This document shows, piece after piece, positions 50,778 to 62,940 of a stretch of 64,000 nt of DNA. Positions within the stretch are counted from its first letter, which is position 1. Each line of letters begins with the position of its first letter. The notes beneath the pieces were generated by a model, which was not told the origin of the DNA, did not search any database, and saw only the letters and a list, made by a program, of their open reading frames with translations. A program made the translations under genes and the position numbers. The stretch comes from Pachypanchax playfairii (Eukaryota > Chordata > Actinopteri > Cyprinodontiformes > Aplocheilidae): assembly GCA_006937955.1 (NCBI GenBank), contig SSNP01000052.1, forward strand, positions 1,317,608-1,381,607, in the 5' to 3' direction.

Positions 50778-51128
50778 CGTCCGTCCGTCCGTCCGTCCGT
50801 CCATACATACATACATACATACATACATACATACATACATACATACATACATCCATACTGTACATATATACATCCATCCATACATACATCTGTACATACA
50901 TACATACCTAATGTACATACATACATATATCCATACATACATACATACATACATACCTACTGTACATATATACATCCATCCATACATACATCTGTACATA
51001 CATACATACATACATACATACATACATACATACATACATACATACATACATACATACATACATACATACATACCTACTGTACATACATACATACATACAT
51101 ACATATATCCATACATACATACATACAT
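50778..51128. repeat. Complex tetranucleotide array (GTCC then CATA)
   Basis: It opens with GTCC units (50779-50801), then long (CATA)n tracts with interruptions. A block beginning CTGTACATATATACATCC recurs 102 bp apart (50858 and 50960), so segments of the array were duplicated. Because the unit is 4 bp, long Tyr/Ile/His or Met/Tyr/Val/Cys pseudo-ORFs appear on both strands; these are not genes. Confidence 0.95.
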
Positions 51129-51239
51129 CGTGCAGCCTGCAGTCAACACTGAGGTTCAATTGAAATATGATTTTTGCATTAACACTAGAGGGAGCCATGA
51201 CACCGTACACATGTAAAGTCCCTACATGTTTGATTTTAG

Positions 51240-51600
51240 AACGTTCTGACTGATGTGTGTTTCAGATAACACATGTAGGAAAAGGTAATTTATTGGAAGG
51301 TACAATTTAATTTTAGTTATTACACATCTAAACTGGTCACAACCTAATTGAGTTGATGGGTAATAGTGGATGTTTTTCTTAGTAAATGCAGCAGTACTTC
51401 TTCTGTATTTACCTCCTTATTACATGTGGTATTTACCACATATAGTATGCTATAATTTTTCATATAGGTATCAGGTAAATGCTGAGTAATTTCTGTTGTA
51501 CTTTGTCTGTAATTACCTACTTAATACACATGGTAATTACCATTAACACTCCAAGATTTACCATATAAGTACCAGGTGATTTCTTAGTAATTAGCGGACT
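51240..51600. repeat. GTAATTAC-rich repeat
   Basis: Blocks such as ATATAGGTATCAGGTAAATG and ATATAAGTACCAGGTGATTT, each followed by (G/T)AGTAATT, repeat about 110-115 bp apart together with GGTAATTACC-like boxes. It is a tandemly duplicated dispersed repeat of unknown class. Confidence 0.45.
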
Positions 51601-52579
51601 GTAAAAGGAAGATTCAAAGAGAGTTTTATGAAAATGTTTTCAATCAATTATAAATAATCAGATTCTTTGAGTTGTGAAATGAACAGTTAGTACAAATCTC
51701 TGATTAAATAAATTGGGTCGAATCATTAGTTCAACACAACAAAATACTAAAACACAACTGCAGCTACATGTATGTAAACTGGGCCTCACTAGGCATGTGT
51801 AGCATGCACATGTTGAAGTAAAAATCATGCATCATGCAAGGCCTCACGTCCAGGAGGTCACCGAGGAGACTTTAAACGCTCTGAGTTTTCATCTGGATGA
51901 CGCGTGTCATTTTTACCGAATGATAAAATTGTACACAGAGTTTCAGGAATCAAATTTCAAGCCTGGATGTGATCAGAAACTCAACTGCTCATGTCACTTG
52001 ATGAAGTCTTGCAAAGCTTCAGTTGTATTTTGTTAAAAAAAAAAACTGTCAACATAATTTCCCTGCTAATTCATTTGGAATGTGACCAAACCACGGCAGC
52101 TCGCGTCCCCAGCTGCTTGTTTACAGCTGATCAATGATCAGTGTGCTCACAGGGAACATAAAGGAACAAAATTAGATCTGATAAAAGTCTCATGATCAAT
52201 GAGGGTGTTTAATGGCACCAGCTGAATGTGAACAAAACTTTTGCATCTGCAGTTTGTTTTTTAACATTCGATCAAATCAAACCTGGTCAGTCTTCTCCTG
52301 TTAATGTAAATCATGCACATTGGTCTCTGTGTTTCTCACTTACATAACTTCATGACCTGCTGTAATATCTCTCAGATAGAATTCCTTTCTGATAGGAAAA
52401 CACACACACAGCTACACACTTTTTCCATAGCTGTACAGAACATTTGCTTTTGTGCCCTTGAACTTCTTGTACAGTGTCATAAATGTGCCCTAATAAACAC
52501 TGACATCAAGTTTCTCTTCCTTCTAACCAACCACAGCACAGTTAGCAAAGATTTGCAGCAGGCCTCAGCAATTTTATGT

Positions 52580-52687
52580 ATTTACGGCGGGTAAATAAAT
52601 AAGCAACATGTGTCACTGGAGAAACTTGATGTCTGTCACAGAGCTGATGTACTAGTTGGTTGAAGGAGCAGATCTCCAGACTGAACT
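52580..52687 (+). promoter_or_regulatory. Upstream region of the alkaline phosphatase gene
   Basis: The 100 bp before the ATG includes TTTTATGTATTTAC (52570-52583), resembling CDX-type homeobox sites that drive intestinal alkaline phosphatase in vertebrates. The start context is GAACTATGG with a weak -3 position. Promoter placement is inferred. Confidence 0.25.
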
Positions 52688-53479
52688 ATGGACTGGAAAA
52701 GAGTGGCCCTTTTTCTGTTGGTGGGTTTGGGGTCAGCATGTGCGAAGGGTAAGAACCAAAAGATTTGATGTTGTTAAAAACCTGATGAAACCTGAAGAGT
52801 AAAGAAGAATTAAGCTTTCCTTTTTAGTTTTATTTATTTATCTGATGGGAGTCGGGGAGGTCTGATAAATAGAAACATTGCGTTATTTTATAAACTCAAA
52901 GTTTCTGCAGTTTTTGTGTGTAGAAAGGAAGCGGAATAAAATCATGCGACTCAACTAGTTCAAAAAAGATTGTAAAGAAACATTCAAACAAAAAAGATTA
53001 TTGTTATCATTAAACTGTTTGAGCAACAACATGATTGACCAGTGCAAATAAAAGGCATGTAATATCTACTATTATCACACCGTAACCTCTAAAACACCAT
53101 AAAGACCTCTTTATCATTACATAATGAAGGTTTTATGAGTCTAACATCAGGACGCTGAGGATTAAACGTGTTGTGGGTCAAAACTGCGATGACGAAAAAT
53201 AAATCAAACATGCAGCAAATTTAAGGAAAAACCATCTAAATACGATGTAATGAAGCAGTTTACTAAACCTAATCACACAAGGTGCTCTAATAATAATAAT
53301 AATAATAATGATAATAATAATAATAATAATAAGAAGAAGAAAATAAGAAAAAAACTAGCTGATAATGTTTTTTGCTGTCTGACAACCTTTTGCAGCTCAG
53401 GAAATAAAATCTCCTCTTCTAGTGTTTAAATAGAGTCTGAAGCATTATTATTATTATTATTATTAATAATGCATCATGG

Positions 53480-53575
<96 letters not shown>

Positions 53576-56500
53576 CAGTCATCTCAAGTCATCAAGTCCT
53601 GATTGTAGAAATGTTTATAAGAAGCTAATCACCTACACTCATGGGGTGAGACTATTTCCTGGAAAGGCTGAGTTTAAATTCCCTCAACATCTGTGGAGGA
53701 CTGATATTAATACATTATTTCACATGAGATCTTTTATTATGTAAGTCTGCCTCTTTTTCTTAAAATGTACAGGTTCTTCAGCTATCCTTTTTGGTACATA
53801 TTCATTCACTATAAACCTCAGTTTACATCTGGATTAACAGCTGCAGTGCTCAGCAGACTTTGGCTAAACTGACCAAAAACTGCTAATCGTTCTGTGTATC
53901 TTATTTTATCAAAAACTCTCTGGATTTCATCTCTTTACATTTTCAAGAATCTACAAATTCAGTTCAGTTCAGTAGTGTATTATATAACACCAAATCACAT
54001 CTGAGGTCATTTCAGGTTATGGACACTATAAAAAAGTGAACATGTCCAATTCAAACTTGGTTATCTAGTCCAGCTGATTCCTGTTCTGTCTGGTTTAATT
54101 CAGTCAGTCATTATATTTACCTGCTTCTTCCTGTTCAGGGTCGCAGGTAGCTGGTGTCTATCTCCAGCAGGCATTGAGCAAGGGGCAGGGCTACACCTGG
54201 ACAGGTCACCTGTCCATCCCAGGGTCACATATAGACAGACACACTCAGACCTCGGGACAATTTAGAGTTACCAATTAACCTCAAGCATGTTTTTTGGTCT
54301 GTGGAAGTAAATCAGAATCCCAGGTCCCAGCTTGGTTTTGAACCCAGGACCTCCTCTCTACCCACTGCACCACCGTGCAGCCTCTCGGTTTAATCCAACT
54401 CCACTATAATATAATTGTATATATTACAGTTAATGTCTAATCCATCTTCATGCATTCCAATCCGGTACATTCTGACTCAATCAGATCCAGTTATAATTCA
54501 TGTCTGTTAGACAGACTGTGTTTTTAAAATAAAACTGTTGACTCATGGAAAATAAATAAATCTGTCGAAGCCTCTTGAACAGTCTTCTTCCTCTTCACCT
54601 CTGGGCTGCTCCTTCAGGAGTCGCAGAGATTCCTCCATCTGTCCTCTGCATCTTCTTCTCTCACTCCAACCAACCTCATGTCCTCCTTCACTACATCCAT
54701 ATGTCTCCTCTTTGGTCTTTATCTACACCTCCTGCCTGGTAGGTCCCACCTCAGCATCCTTTTCCCAATACACCCATCAACCCTCCTCTGGACATGTCCA
54801 AACCATCTCAGTCTCTCTGACTTTATCTCCAAAACATCTAACATGTTCTGTCCCTCTGATGGACTCATTCCTGATCCTGTTCATCGTTGTCCATCTGATG
54901 GACTCATTCCTGATCCTGTCCATCGTCGTCCATCTGATGGACTCATTCCTGATCCTGTCCATCCTCGTCCCTCTGATGGACTCATTCCTGATCCTGTCCA
55001 TCCTCGTCCCTCTGATGGACTCATTCCTGATCCTGTCCATCCTCGTCCAGCTGATGGACTCATTCCTGATCCTGTCCATCCTAGTCCCGCTGATGGACTC
55101 ATTCCTGATCCTGTCCATCGTCGTCCATCTGATGGACTCATTCCTGATCCTGTCCATCCTCGTCCCTCTGATGGACTCATTCCTGATCCTGTCCATCCTC
55201 GTCCCTCTGATGGACTCATTCCTGATCCTGTCCATCCTCGTCCAGCTGATGGACTCATTCCTGATCCTGTCCATCCTAGTCCCGCTGATGGACTCATTCC
55301 TGATCCTGTCCATCGTCGTCCATCTGATGGACTCATTCCTGATCCTGTCCATCCTCGTCCCTCTGATGGACTCATTCCTGATCCTGTCCATCCTCGTCCC
55401 TCTGATGGACTCATTCCTGATCCTGTCCATCCTCGTCCAGCTGATGGACTCATTCGTGATCCTGTCCATCCTCGTCCAGCTGATGGACTCATTCCTGATC
55501 CTGTGTTCATTTCTGCTCCTTCTAGCTGTGTCTCCTGTTGCTTCCTCAGTGTCTCCAAACCAAACAACATCTCTGGTCTCACCACTGTCTTGTCCACCTG
55601 TCCTTTCATTCTTGCTGAGACTCTTTTGTCTCACATCACTCTGGACTCGTTCTGGTGAAGGGTGACAGTAAGGAGTAAAAACTTCAACCAGAGTATCTGT
55701 ATCTCTTTCTTCAAATGACTTATAGACGATGTTTTCTCACACAAAGCAGCAGTTTCTGGTGTTTTTAATGATCACAGTGACCTGAAAGAGACTTTGATGT
55801 CAGATTCTCTTTTCACCAGAGAATCTGATTTTATTTTAGGTTTCTACAGCATTTCAAACCTTAATCATCTTCAGGATTCACTCTCCTCTCTTTAAATATT
55901 CCACAGCATCCGCAGCACTTTTCATCCTTGAAACGGTTTCCTTCATCTTTGTTTCATGTGACTCTTTCAGACTTTTCTGATGAGTACAGAGTGGTTTCTC
56001 TGTGGACCACTGTATTCAACTGTTTATATCTTACAGAAGCAGATAAGAGCGCATGAGAGTAAGATGTGACAGCCGTTAGCGTAAACAAGCATCATGACAC
56101 ACACAGTCAGCTCCCAGAGGAGATTTCTAATTCTGCTCACAGCTAGTTTTTACTGTATGCTTAGAAATCGTCTTCAACTCTCATCACTGACATTTTAGTT
56201 TGATGTTTCTTCAAAGTGTAAAGTTACAATTCAGCAGACTGAGACGTCTGCTGAGGCGCGGCTTCACCTTGATGGTTCATAAAAGGACACGTTCTTTAAA
56301 GGGCACACAGTTTTTTTTTTATCATTGTATGATCAAGGACTTGACTTGGGAGGAAGTTTTGGTGAATAAAAACTAAAAACACATCTTTCATTTTTGGAGC
56401 AAAAATGGCTGTTTTCACATTATTTTCTTATTTAACTTGTAAATTAAAGGTGAAAGATGGAACACTTTCATAAAAAGCAATATTTTTACAAAATAATGCA

Positions 56501-59234
56501 TTTAGAGGGTTGTAGAATGAAAATACAGTATTTCATTAATAAATTATATTTGACGTAAAATATAATAAAATATTTATTCTGACGGGTGCAACGTTGGGAT
56601 TTTGTTTACATCTACCAGCCAATAGCTGCAGAGTAGCGGGCACCATTACCTAACATGGTGAATAGTCTGTAATAGCAAAGCTATGGGGATGGGGTTGATG
56701 GGTCGAGCAGCTGCTTCGGAGCACCGGGGATTTTGTTGTCTTTCTCTGTACAGGAACAACTGGAGAGGATCAGGGGCCAGAGTGGGTTTGGGTGAGTAAT
56801 TTTCGCAGCATCAGAGCGCATGTGGGGGTCTCGAGTCTGGCTCTGTTGGCTCGAGACCTTGTTCTGTTGTTGTGGCTGCAGCATCCGCACACCAAATGTT
56901 GCTGTGGTGTTCCATATTGCACCTTTAATTTTAAAAGTTATTCATCCGTCTTCTTCTGCTTATCTTATGTTGGGTCATGGGGGAAACCCAGACATCTCTC
57001 ATCCATCCAGTAACACTTTCTAGCTCCTAGTGGATCTCCAGACATTCCCAGGCCAAAGAGGACATATAATCCCTCCAGCAACGTCTTCCTCCCTGTAAAA
57101 CAAGTCTGGAAAACCAGGATACATCCTAACCAGATGCCTGAACCACCTCAGCTGATTCCTTTTGATGTGGAGGAGCAGCAGTGCTGCTTCAAGCTCCCTC
57201 TGGAGCTCCTCACCTGATCTCTAAGGCTGAGCTCAACCAGAGGAGGATCCTTGTATCCAAGATCTTGTTTATTTATTAAGTCTAATTGTCCATTCGAGGA
57301 TTAACACAGGAAATAATGTATCAAACCTCCAGTTTAGCAAACAGGAAACACTGAATCCAGCTGATAGTACAAACACAGGCCAACACGACCACGTGTTCAA
57401 GTAGTGTTAATAGTTGTTGTTTTTAAAATTATGATAATCCAACACTGTCAGTTTCAAGGTTGTAAACATTATCCTAAAAATGTGTTTTTAATATTCTAAT
57501 CTTAAACTTGATCAGAACATTTTAATTAAACCAGTTTGTTCATGTTTAATGTCAAAGTAGAAACATGAAAAGACTCTGGAGTGTAATGTTGGACAGGAAT
57601 CAAACTCAGTCAAGAGGTTTTTGACAGGAATAGAAAGTAGAAATTAATTCAGCCGAGGTAAAACAATTATCACAATTTACTGAGAACTGAGCATTTTTTT
57701 TTATTCTGTTAATACGTGTTTGTTTGCAGTCGAGGAGGAGAACCCTGACTACTGGAGATCACAGGCCAGGAGAACCTTACAGTCAGTACTGGACCGGAAG
57801 ATCAACACCAATGTTGCTAAGAACATACTGTTTTTTCTTGGAGATGGTAAGCAGCAAAAATCAGAGCATCAGCTGTTCTTGTCTGATCTAAATGTTGTCT
57901 TACATCATTTTCAGTAATATGTGTCAGTGAGAAACAGAAAGGGAAGAAAGAAATGGTAATAAGTCTGATGGATTTACTGAGAAAGTGATATGTACATGTT
58001 TGTGTGGTCTGCATCAGGTATGGGAATCACAACCTACACAGCTGCTCGTATCCTTAAAGGACAGCTGCAGAACCAGTCAGGTGAAGAAACTGTGATGACT
58101 ATGGACACCTTCCCCCATGTGGGGCTGGCTAAGGTATGTAAAGCAGAGTAATACTGTTTTAATATTATAATTCTAATATTAGATTCATAAGAACATAATC
58201 AAACATCATCTCTTACTTGCAGAGTCTTAAACTTGGGCGAGTACAGTCTTATGTAAACAAGTAAACAACACAACACATAATATTACACTATACAGTATAT
58301 TTATTTATCATTATAATGTGAACATGCAAACCATTTTGTAGAGTCACCGGTTGGATGCCTTGGATTAATGCATGTTGTTCTAAAGGCATTGTTCACGTCA
58401 TGTACCGTTATGTATAAAAACAACATGCATGCTGTATGAATCCTCATTTTTCACAAGGTTTTTGAGGAGAAAACATCTTCCAAATTTCTGGATTTTGCAT
58501 CTTTTCTTTTTAAAGTACATTTAAATGCGCAATAAAATATAGTTGCTTCCAGAACTTCTGACTTTTCATGATGAGTGGGGCAACATTGTCCATCCAAAGG
58601 TACACCATGTTGTCACCTTCTGACTCCGTTCATGCAACAGAGTCTCTGGTCGTAGACGCGCTGCCTCTGGATCCATAGCTGCATCCACCTGCTACTGCTG
58701 AACGAAACCAGCTGCTATAACCGCTTCATCTTCTTCCTCTTTATCCCGCAGCAATAGAAGCTGCAGCCGGAGTCTTCACTGCATTTTTGCCAAATTGGAA
58801 AATTTTAAACTTTTCCAAAAATTTTGAGCAGATGTGATGATCAACACAGAAATTTGGAGTTAACAGATGGCTGTCACTTATATTCTCTGTATTTGTGCTA
58901 AAGGCAGCAGGATCTTCATGATGACTTGAAACAGCAGAGTTTCATGTTGGGGTTCCTACAAAGAACATAAGAACTCTACAACCAGCATAAAACAGAAAAT
59001 CTCTTCGTTTTCTCTAGAATGCCTTAAGTTGCACTTTCAAACCGAACAGCAGCTGTACCAACTTCCTAAAACGCTGTAGGAAACTATGCTGAATACTGAA
59101 GCAGGAATATTTACCAACTCCAAATTTTTTTAGGAAATGGGAGATCGTAAGAGCAGATCTGTTTGAAATGTTAAAGACCAAAAACACAAATAAATGGTTA
59201 TCTGTTTTCTGCAACCTGAGTTACTAGAGATTAG

Positions 59235-59272
<38 letters not shown>

Positions 59273-59558
59273 TTGTATTTCTGACCTCCTGGGGACCCGT
59301 TTCCTGACTTTTACTGTCTTTCTGGGGTCCGAGGGTTCTTGTGGGGACCGAAGCCTAGTCCCCATGAGGGGGACTCCACTTTTTAGGGTTAGGGGTTAGG
59401 TTTATAGGTATGGTGTGAATAGAGTTTTAGTTAGTCTTAGGGTTAGTTATAGATCAGTAATGGTTAAGGTTAGTAAAAGGGTTTGGGTTAGGTATAAATC
59501 TAGTTACTAAAATCAATGGAAGTCAATGGACGGTCCCCATAAGGATACCAAAACACAC

Positions 59559-59594
<36 letters not shown>

Positions 59595-62500
59595 TATAGA
59601 CCTACAGTGTGGACTTCCAGATTCCAGACAGTGCGGCCACAGCTACAGCGTATTTGTGTGGAGTGAAGACCAACCTGAACACAATCGGAGTGAGCGCTGC
59701 TGCTCGCAATGGAATCTGCAAAACTCAGAAAGGGAATGAAGTCTCTTCCATCATGAAATGGGCCAAAGATGCCGGTAAAGTCACCACAGCAGTTTCCTAA
59801 ACTTAATTACTCTTTAATCTTTTTTAATCCTGTGAAATGCTTCATGTTAGAAACCAGGGGGCGGGGCCTACTCATGCCCTCCCCCACTCTTCAACACATC
59901 CATTCTTGGGATCTATGTAATTGATATTTAATAGAAATTGTTAATATTTTAATAGGCAGTAGCTACATTTTCTTTTTATGGAATGGAGAACTTTCTAGAA
60001 GAAAAGAAGCAGGATGTTTCTTCTGGGTTTCTGATTACTCAAATACTTTAGAATAAACTCCAGATGTAATTTCTCTAAAGTGATTCAAAGCCTTGGTTTG
60101 GATATTATACTTTGGCACTGAGTACAAACTGATATATTAACATCATATTGATATGACATACATAAAGGCTCTCCGGTGTTTTTTTTTTTTTTTTTGTTGC
60201 CTAAACTGTATTAATGTTGATGAAATCTTTATTTTTGTTTTACAATAGAGTTCTCAGCCTCAAACCTTTTTTATACAACAAGCATTGAATCTGCAGCACA
60301 TCAGATAAATCAAGCTGCACATGTTGACTCACACCTTCTGAACTCTGAGTAAAGAGCTTTTATTCATCAAAATAAGACGTTAAATATTTGTCTCATATTT
60401 ATTATTAATATTGTAAATAGAAAACATTGTGACACTATATTAATCATTTGTTAAAATTAAACAGTTGCAAGTTTGTCACTGCACACGAGGCAATAACAAC
60501 TATAGTATATCTGATCTAGGCAAGTCTGTCGGCATTGTAACAACCACACGCGTGCAACATGCCACACCTGCAACCACCTATGCTCACAGCGCCAGCAGGA
60601 AGTGGTACAGTGATGCCGACATGCCTGACTCTGCTAAGAAGGACGGCTGCACTGACATTACATCCCAGCTCATCAAAAACATCGACATTAATGTACGTTT
60701 GATGATTCATATGAAGCATTTTTTGATTTGTTTAAGAAATACTGAGTGAGCATTTATAACTCTGTGTGTGTTTCCAGGTGATCATTGGTGGAGGCAGGAA
60801 GTACATGACACCGAGGGGCACTAAGGACCCAGAATATCCCTGGGATTTCACCTCCAGAGGGAAAAGAAGAGACGGACGAAACCTGATCCAGGAGTGGCAG
60901 AGTATGAAATCTGGGAAGGTAAAACTTATTTAGTCCTTCAATAAACATGAAAACTTAAACAAACTAGACCCAGAATCAAAAGCAGTATGTTACGTTTGCA
61001 AAATGTGAGATTTCTACCTGAGACTCCGTCTTCAGGTCTCTTAATGTAAATCTTTGTGACATGTTTTAGTTATTAACGCTGTTATTGACTCCAGACTGAA
61101 CTGGAGATGCAACAGTGATGCTGTTTTTAAGAAGGAACAGAGCAGACTGGACTTCTTGAGGAAGATTGGGTCCTTCAAAGTTTTCAGTTGAATTAAATTG
61201 AATAGAATTAAAATTAATTGAATAAATAGAATTAAAAGAAATTGAACTAAACTAAACTAAACTGAACTGAACTGAACTGAACTGAACTGAATTGAATTGA
61301 ATTGAATTGAATTGAATTGAATTGAATTGAATTGAATTGAATTGAATTGAATTGAATTGAATTGAATTGAATTGAATTGAGTTGAATTGAATTGAATTGA
61401 ATTGAATGTAGCTTGGACATGAATTCCATCAGTATTTTATCAGAGATAGGGAATAGAAACGTGAATGACCAAGAAGTGGTAAAGAATATCAGCCGTAACA
61501 TGTAATAATAATATAACGGCGTTTATATTTGCTACATTTTTGGAAACTAAAACTAAAGTAAGTGTTTGATATTTGATGAGAAACAAACATTCATTCCTTT
61601 CATGGCTTCTTTTGTAATGCAATTTAAAAGGTCCTTCAATTTAAAAGTTGTGACATGTCATTTTATCCTAAATTAGTAGTAAAAAAACTTACAACCCAAA
61701 TGAAATCCTTCAAACCATGAGCATTCTGCTGTACATGATGGTGCAGAACATCATAGGTAGTATAATAATGGATGTTTACTGTTTGTGTTTTATTAAAAGT
61801 TACTAACATCTAAACTCTGCTTGTTCTCTTTCATTATATACATTCTTTTTCTAAAATAAAATACTTACAGTCTTCAGATTATATAGTCGATGCTTGACAG
61901 GGAGGAGTGTCACATGACCTTAAAAATGCTTAATTAACTGATTTTAAACTAAAAGACAAGTAACTCACAAGCACTGTTATGACAACACGACTTGAAAAGT
62001 TACTTTCCTTGCCGCCTTTGCAGGACGTGAACGTTTCTGACTCATAAAGTTCCATGAAGAAAAGATGCAAAACTAATATAAAAATTACGTCCGTTTATTG
62101 GATACATTCAGCTACAAAAACCAAAACATTGTTGCATCTATGTAACTTCTACTCACTACTCAAAATAAAACTTAGCTATGGTCAGAAAACTGTAGCTCCC
62201 CGTCCTGCTCCATCAACTAACTTAACACTCTGCGCAAGCGCACTCAAAAACAATAACAAAGAAAAAAAATACAATTTACCTTGCAGGACCTAAAGGAGAA
62301 ACTAATTATACAATAAAAAGCATACATTAAATATATAAAACAACACAAAATGTAATCAAATCCCTCATAAAAAATAAGCACTACACATAACTAAGACATT
62401 ATTCTAACAAGACGTTTGTACAACAAACATAATTTCTATATGGCTCCAACAAGCACAAAGAGGTATTTTTTTATTATATTTGAGGTTATTAACTGTATTT

Positions 62501-62940
62501 TTCTTTGCGTTTCAGGTAGCTCACTATGTGTGGAATAAAGCAGATTTTGATGCCGTAAACCCGGAAACCACAGACTACCTCATGGGTACATGTTTCTTAT
62601 ATTTGTTACGACATACCAACAAGCCTGGATTGTTTTTGTTTCTCTACTTTCCAGTTTGTGCTCCAGGAGTCAGTCTAAATGCTGCACAGCTGTTTTTCTT
62701 TTGAAGACGTAGAACTTCAGATGTTTTCTGTATGAATGCAGTTTAGGAGAATGTGTTTGTATTGACATACTGTAATTTTAATTCTGTTTATTTGTCCCTC
62801 TGCAGCTCTTTTTGAACCTGGTGATCTGCAGTATGAAGCAGAGAGGAACCAAAGTTTGGATCCATCCATTATTGAAATGACAGAAAAAGCCATCCGCATC
62901 CTGCAGAAAAACCCAAAAGGTTTCTTCTTGTTAGTGGAGG
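52688..62940 (+). CDS. Alkaline phosphatase, intestinal-like (5' part; runs past window)
   Basis: A secreted or GPI-anchored zinc/magnesium enzyme that hydrolyses phosphate monoesters at the cell surface. Eight exons join in phase: 52688-52748, 57730-57846, 58018-58133, 59600-59774, 60520-60692, 60778-60918, 62516-62585, 62806-62940 (329 codons and one base). The signal peptide is MDWKRVALFLLVGLGSACAK. Recognisable sites are FFLGDG (metal ligand Asp59), PDSAATATAYLCGVK with catalytic Ser109, RVQHATPATTYAH (His170/Thr172, metal side) and GFFLLVEG ending in the Mg ligand Glu329. Two N-Q-S glycosylation sequons are visible. Exon boundaries match human ALPI/ALPP genes; the GRIDHGHH exon and the C-terminus lie beyond 64000. 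The exact paralogue is not certain. Confidence 0.94.
52749..53280 (+). other. Alkaline phosphatase intron 1, first part
   Basis: AT-rich, no feature recognised before the TAA repeats. Confidence 0.4.
53289..53340. repeat. (TAA)n microsatellite
   Basis: TAA units with one TGA interruption, then an AAG run. It lies in phosphatase intron 1. Confidence 0.9.
53444..53575. repeat. Palindromic (TTA)n-(TAA)n microsatellite
   Basis: A short TTA run (53444-53464), then a long (TTA)n run, switch to (TAA)n at about 53540. The two halves are reverse complements, so the whole can fold on itself. The poly-Leu/poly-Ile open frame across it is an artefact. Confidence 0.95.
54123..54380 (-). repeat. SINE-like fish repeat (reverse copy)
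   Basis: Reading the - strand gives GGCTGCACGGTGGTGCAGTG, CCTGGGTTCAAAACC and CTAAATTGTCCCGAGGTCTG, with GACCTGTCCAGGTG before the end. It is the same family as 41399-42245 but uninterrupted. Confidence 0.65.
54577..55665 (-). mobile_element. Non-LTR retrotransposon 3' fragment, expanded by a minisatellite
   Basis: On the - strand the edges read as the tail of a fish LINE ORF2: before the array WFGDTEEATGD, and after it RGTEHVRCFGDKVRETEMVW, like the DRIRNEYIRGTAHVGRFGDK-type tail known from such elements (RTE-like; class recalled, not searched). The 3' end near 54577 has GAAGAGGAAGAAG-like sequence, typical of their tails. Between the edges a 13-codon piece of that same ORF is tandemly repeated (next entry). 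It lies in phosphatase intron 1. Confidence 0.75.
54848..55505. repeat. 39-bp minisatellite, 17 copies, with 195-bp higher-order period
   Basis: The unit core is GATGGACTCATTCCTGATCC. Seventeen copies occur, with variants at the junction (CATCGTCGTCC, CATCCTCGTCC, CATCCTAGTCC). The variant CATCGTCGTCC recurs at 54921, 55116 and 55311, exactly 195 bp apart, which is five units, so the array grew by copying blocks of five. As 39 is a multiple of 3 and the unit lacks stops in several frames, long spurious ORFs arise on both strands; the - frame (RMDRIRNESIRGT repeated) is the original LINE frame. Confidence 0.95.
55666..56944 (+). other. Alkaline phosphatase intron 1, later part
   Basis: No exon recognised. 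The small frames near 56680-57020 are not conserved-looking. AT-rich with no array. Confidence 0.4.
56945..57260 (-). mobile_element. Non-LTR retrotransposon tail remnant
   Basis: On the - strand the stretch reads a worn peptide ending CWRDYMSSLAWECLEIHxELE, resembling the RDYVSxLAWERLGIPxEELE tail of a fish LINE. The upstream part (GAGCTCCAGAGGAG and similar, reversed) is decayed by indels. No open frame. Confidence 0.5.
58134..59229 (+). other. Alkaline phosphatase intron 3, first part
   Basis: Ordinary intron DNA; no repeat array or exon recognised. Confidence 0.4.
59238..59592. repeat. GT-flanked fish repeat adjoining a splice acceptor
   Basis: It starts with (GT)n at 59238-59268 and ends with (GT)n at about 59560-59592. 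Between them is a unit seen widely in fish (recalled): CTGACCTCCTGGGGACCCGT, TCCCCATGAGGGGGACTCCA, several GGGTTAG-type boxes, then GGACGGTCCCCATAAGGATA. The second GT run stops only seven bases before the start of phosphatase exon 4 at 59600. Confidence 0.8.
60182..60195. repeat. Poly-T run in phosphatase intron 4
   Basis: A homopolymer of about 16 T in the 745-bp intron 59775-60519. The rest of that intron shows no feature. Confidence 0.7.
61241..61407. repeat. (TTGAA)n / (CTGAA)n pentanucleotide array
   Basis: It begins with ACTAA-ACTGAA variants, then long TTGAA units, in the 1.6-kb phosphatase intron 60919-62515. The - strand pseudo-ORF (NSIQF repeated) is an artefact. The rest of the intron is AT-rich without other features. 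Confidence 0.95.

Noticed and set aside
50699..51216. Tyr/Ile/His-rich and Met/Tyr/Val/Cys-rich ORFs
   Set aside because: Translations of the CATA tetranucleotide array, not genes.
53469..53744. Poly-Leu/poly-Ile ORF resembling a membrane segment
   Set aside because: Translation of the TTA/TAA microsatellite.
54678..55665. Overlapping ORFs of 326, 317, 285 and 242 codons on both strands
   Set aside because: All are produced by the stop-free 39-bp minisatellite; no start context, no domain, and the only meaningful frame is the antisense LINE remnant.
61247..61501. ORF with repeated NSIQF on the - strand
   Set aside because: Translation of the TTGAA pentanucleotide array.
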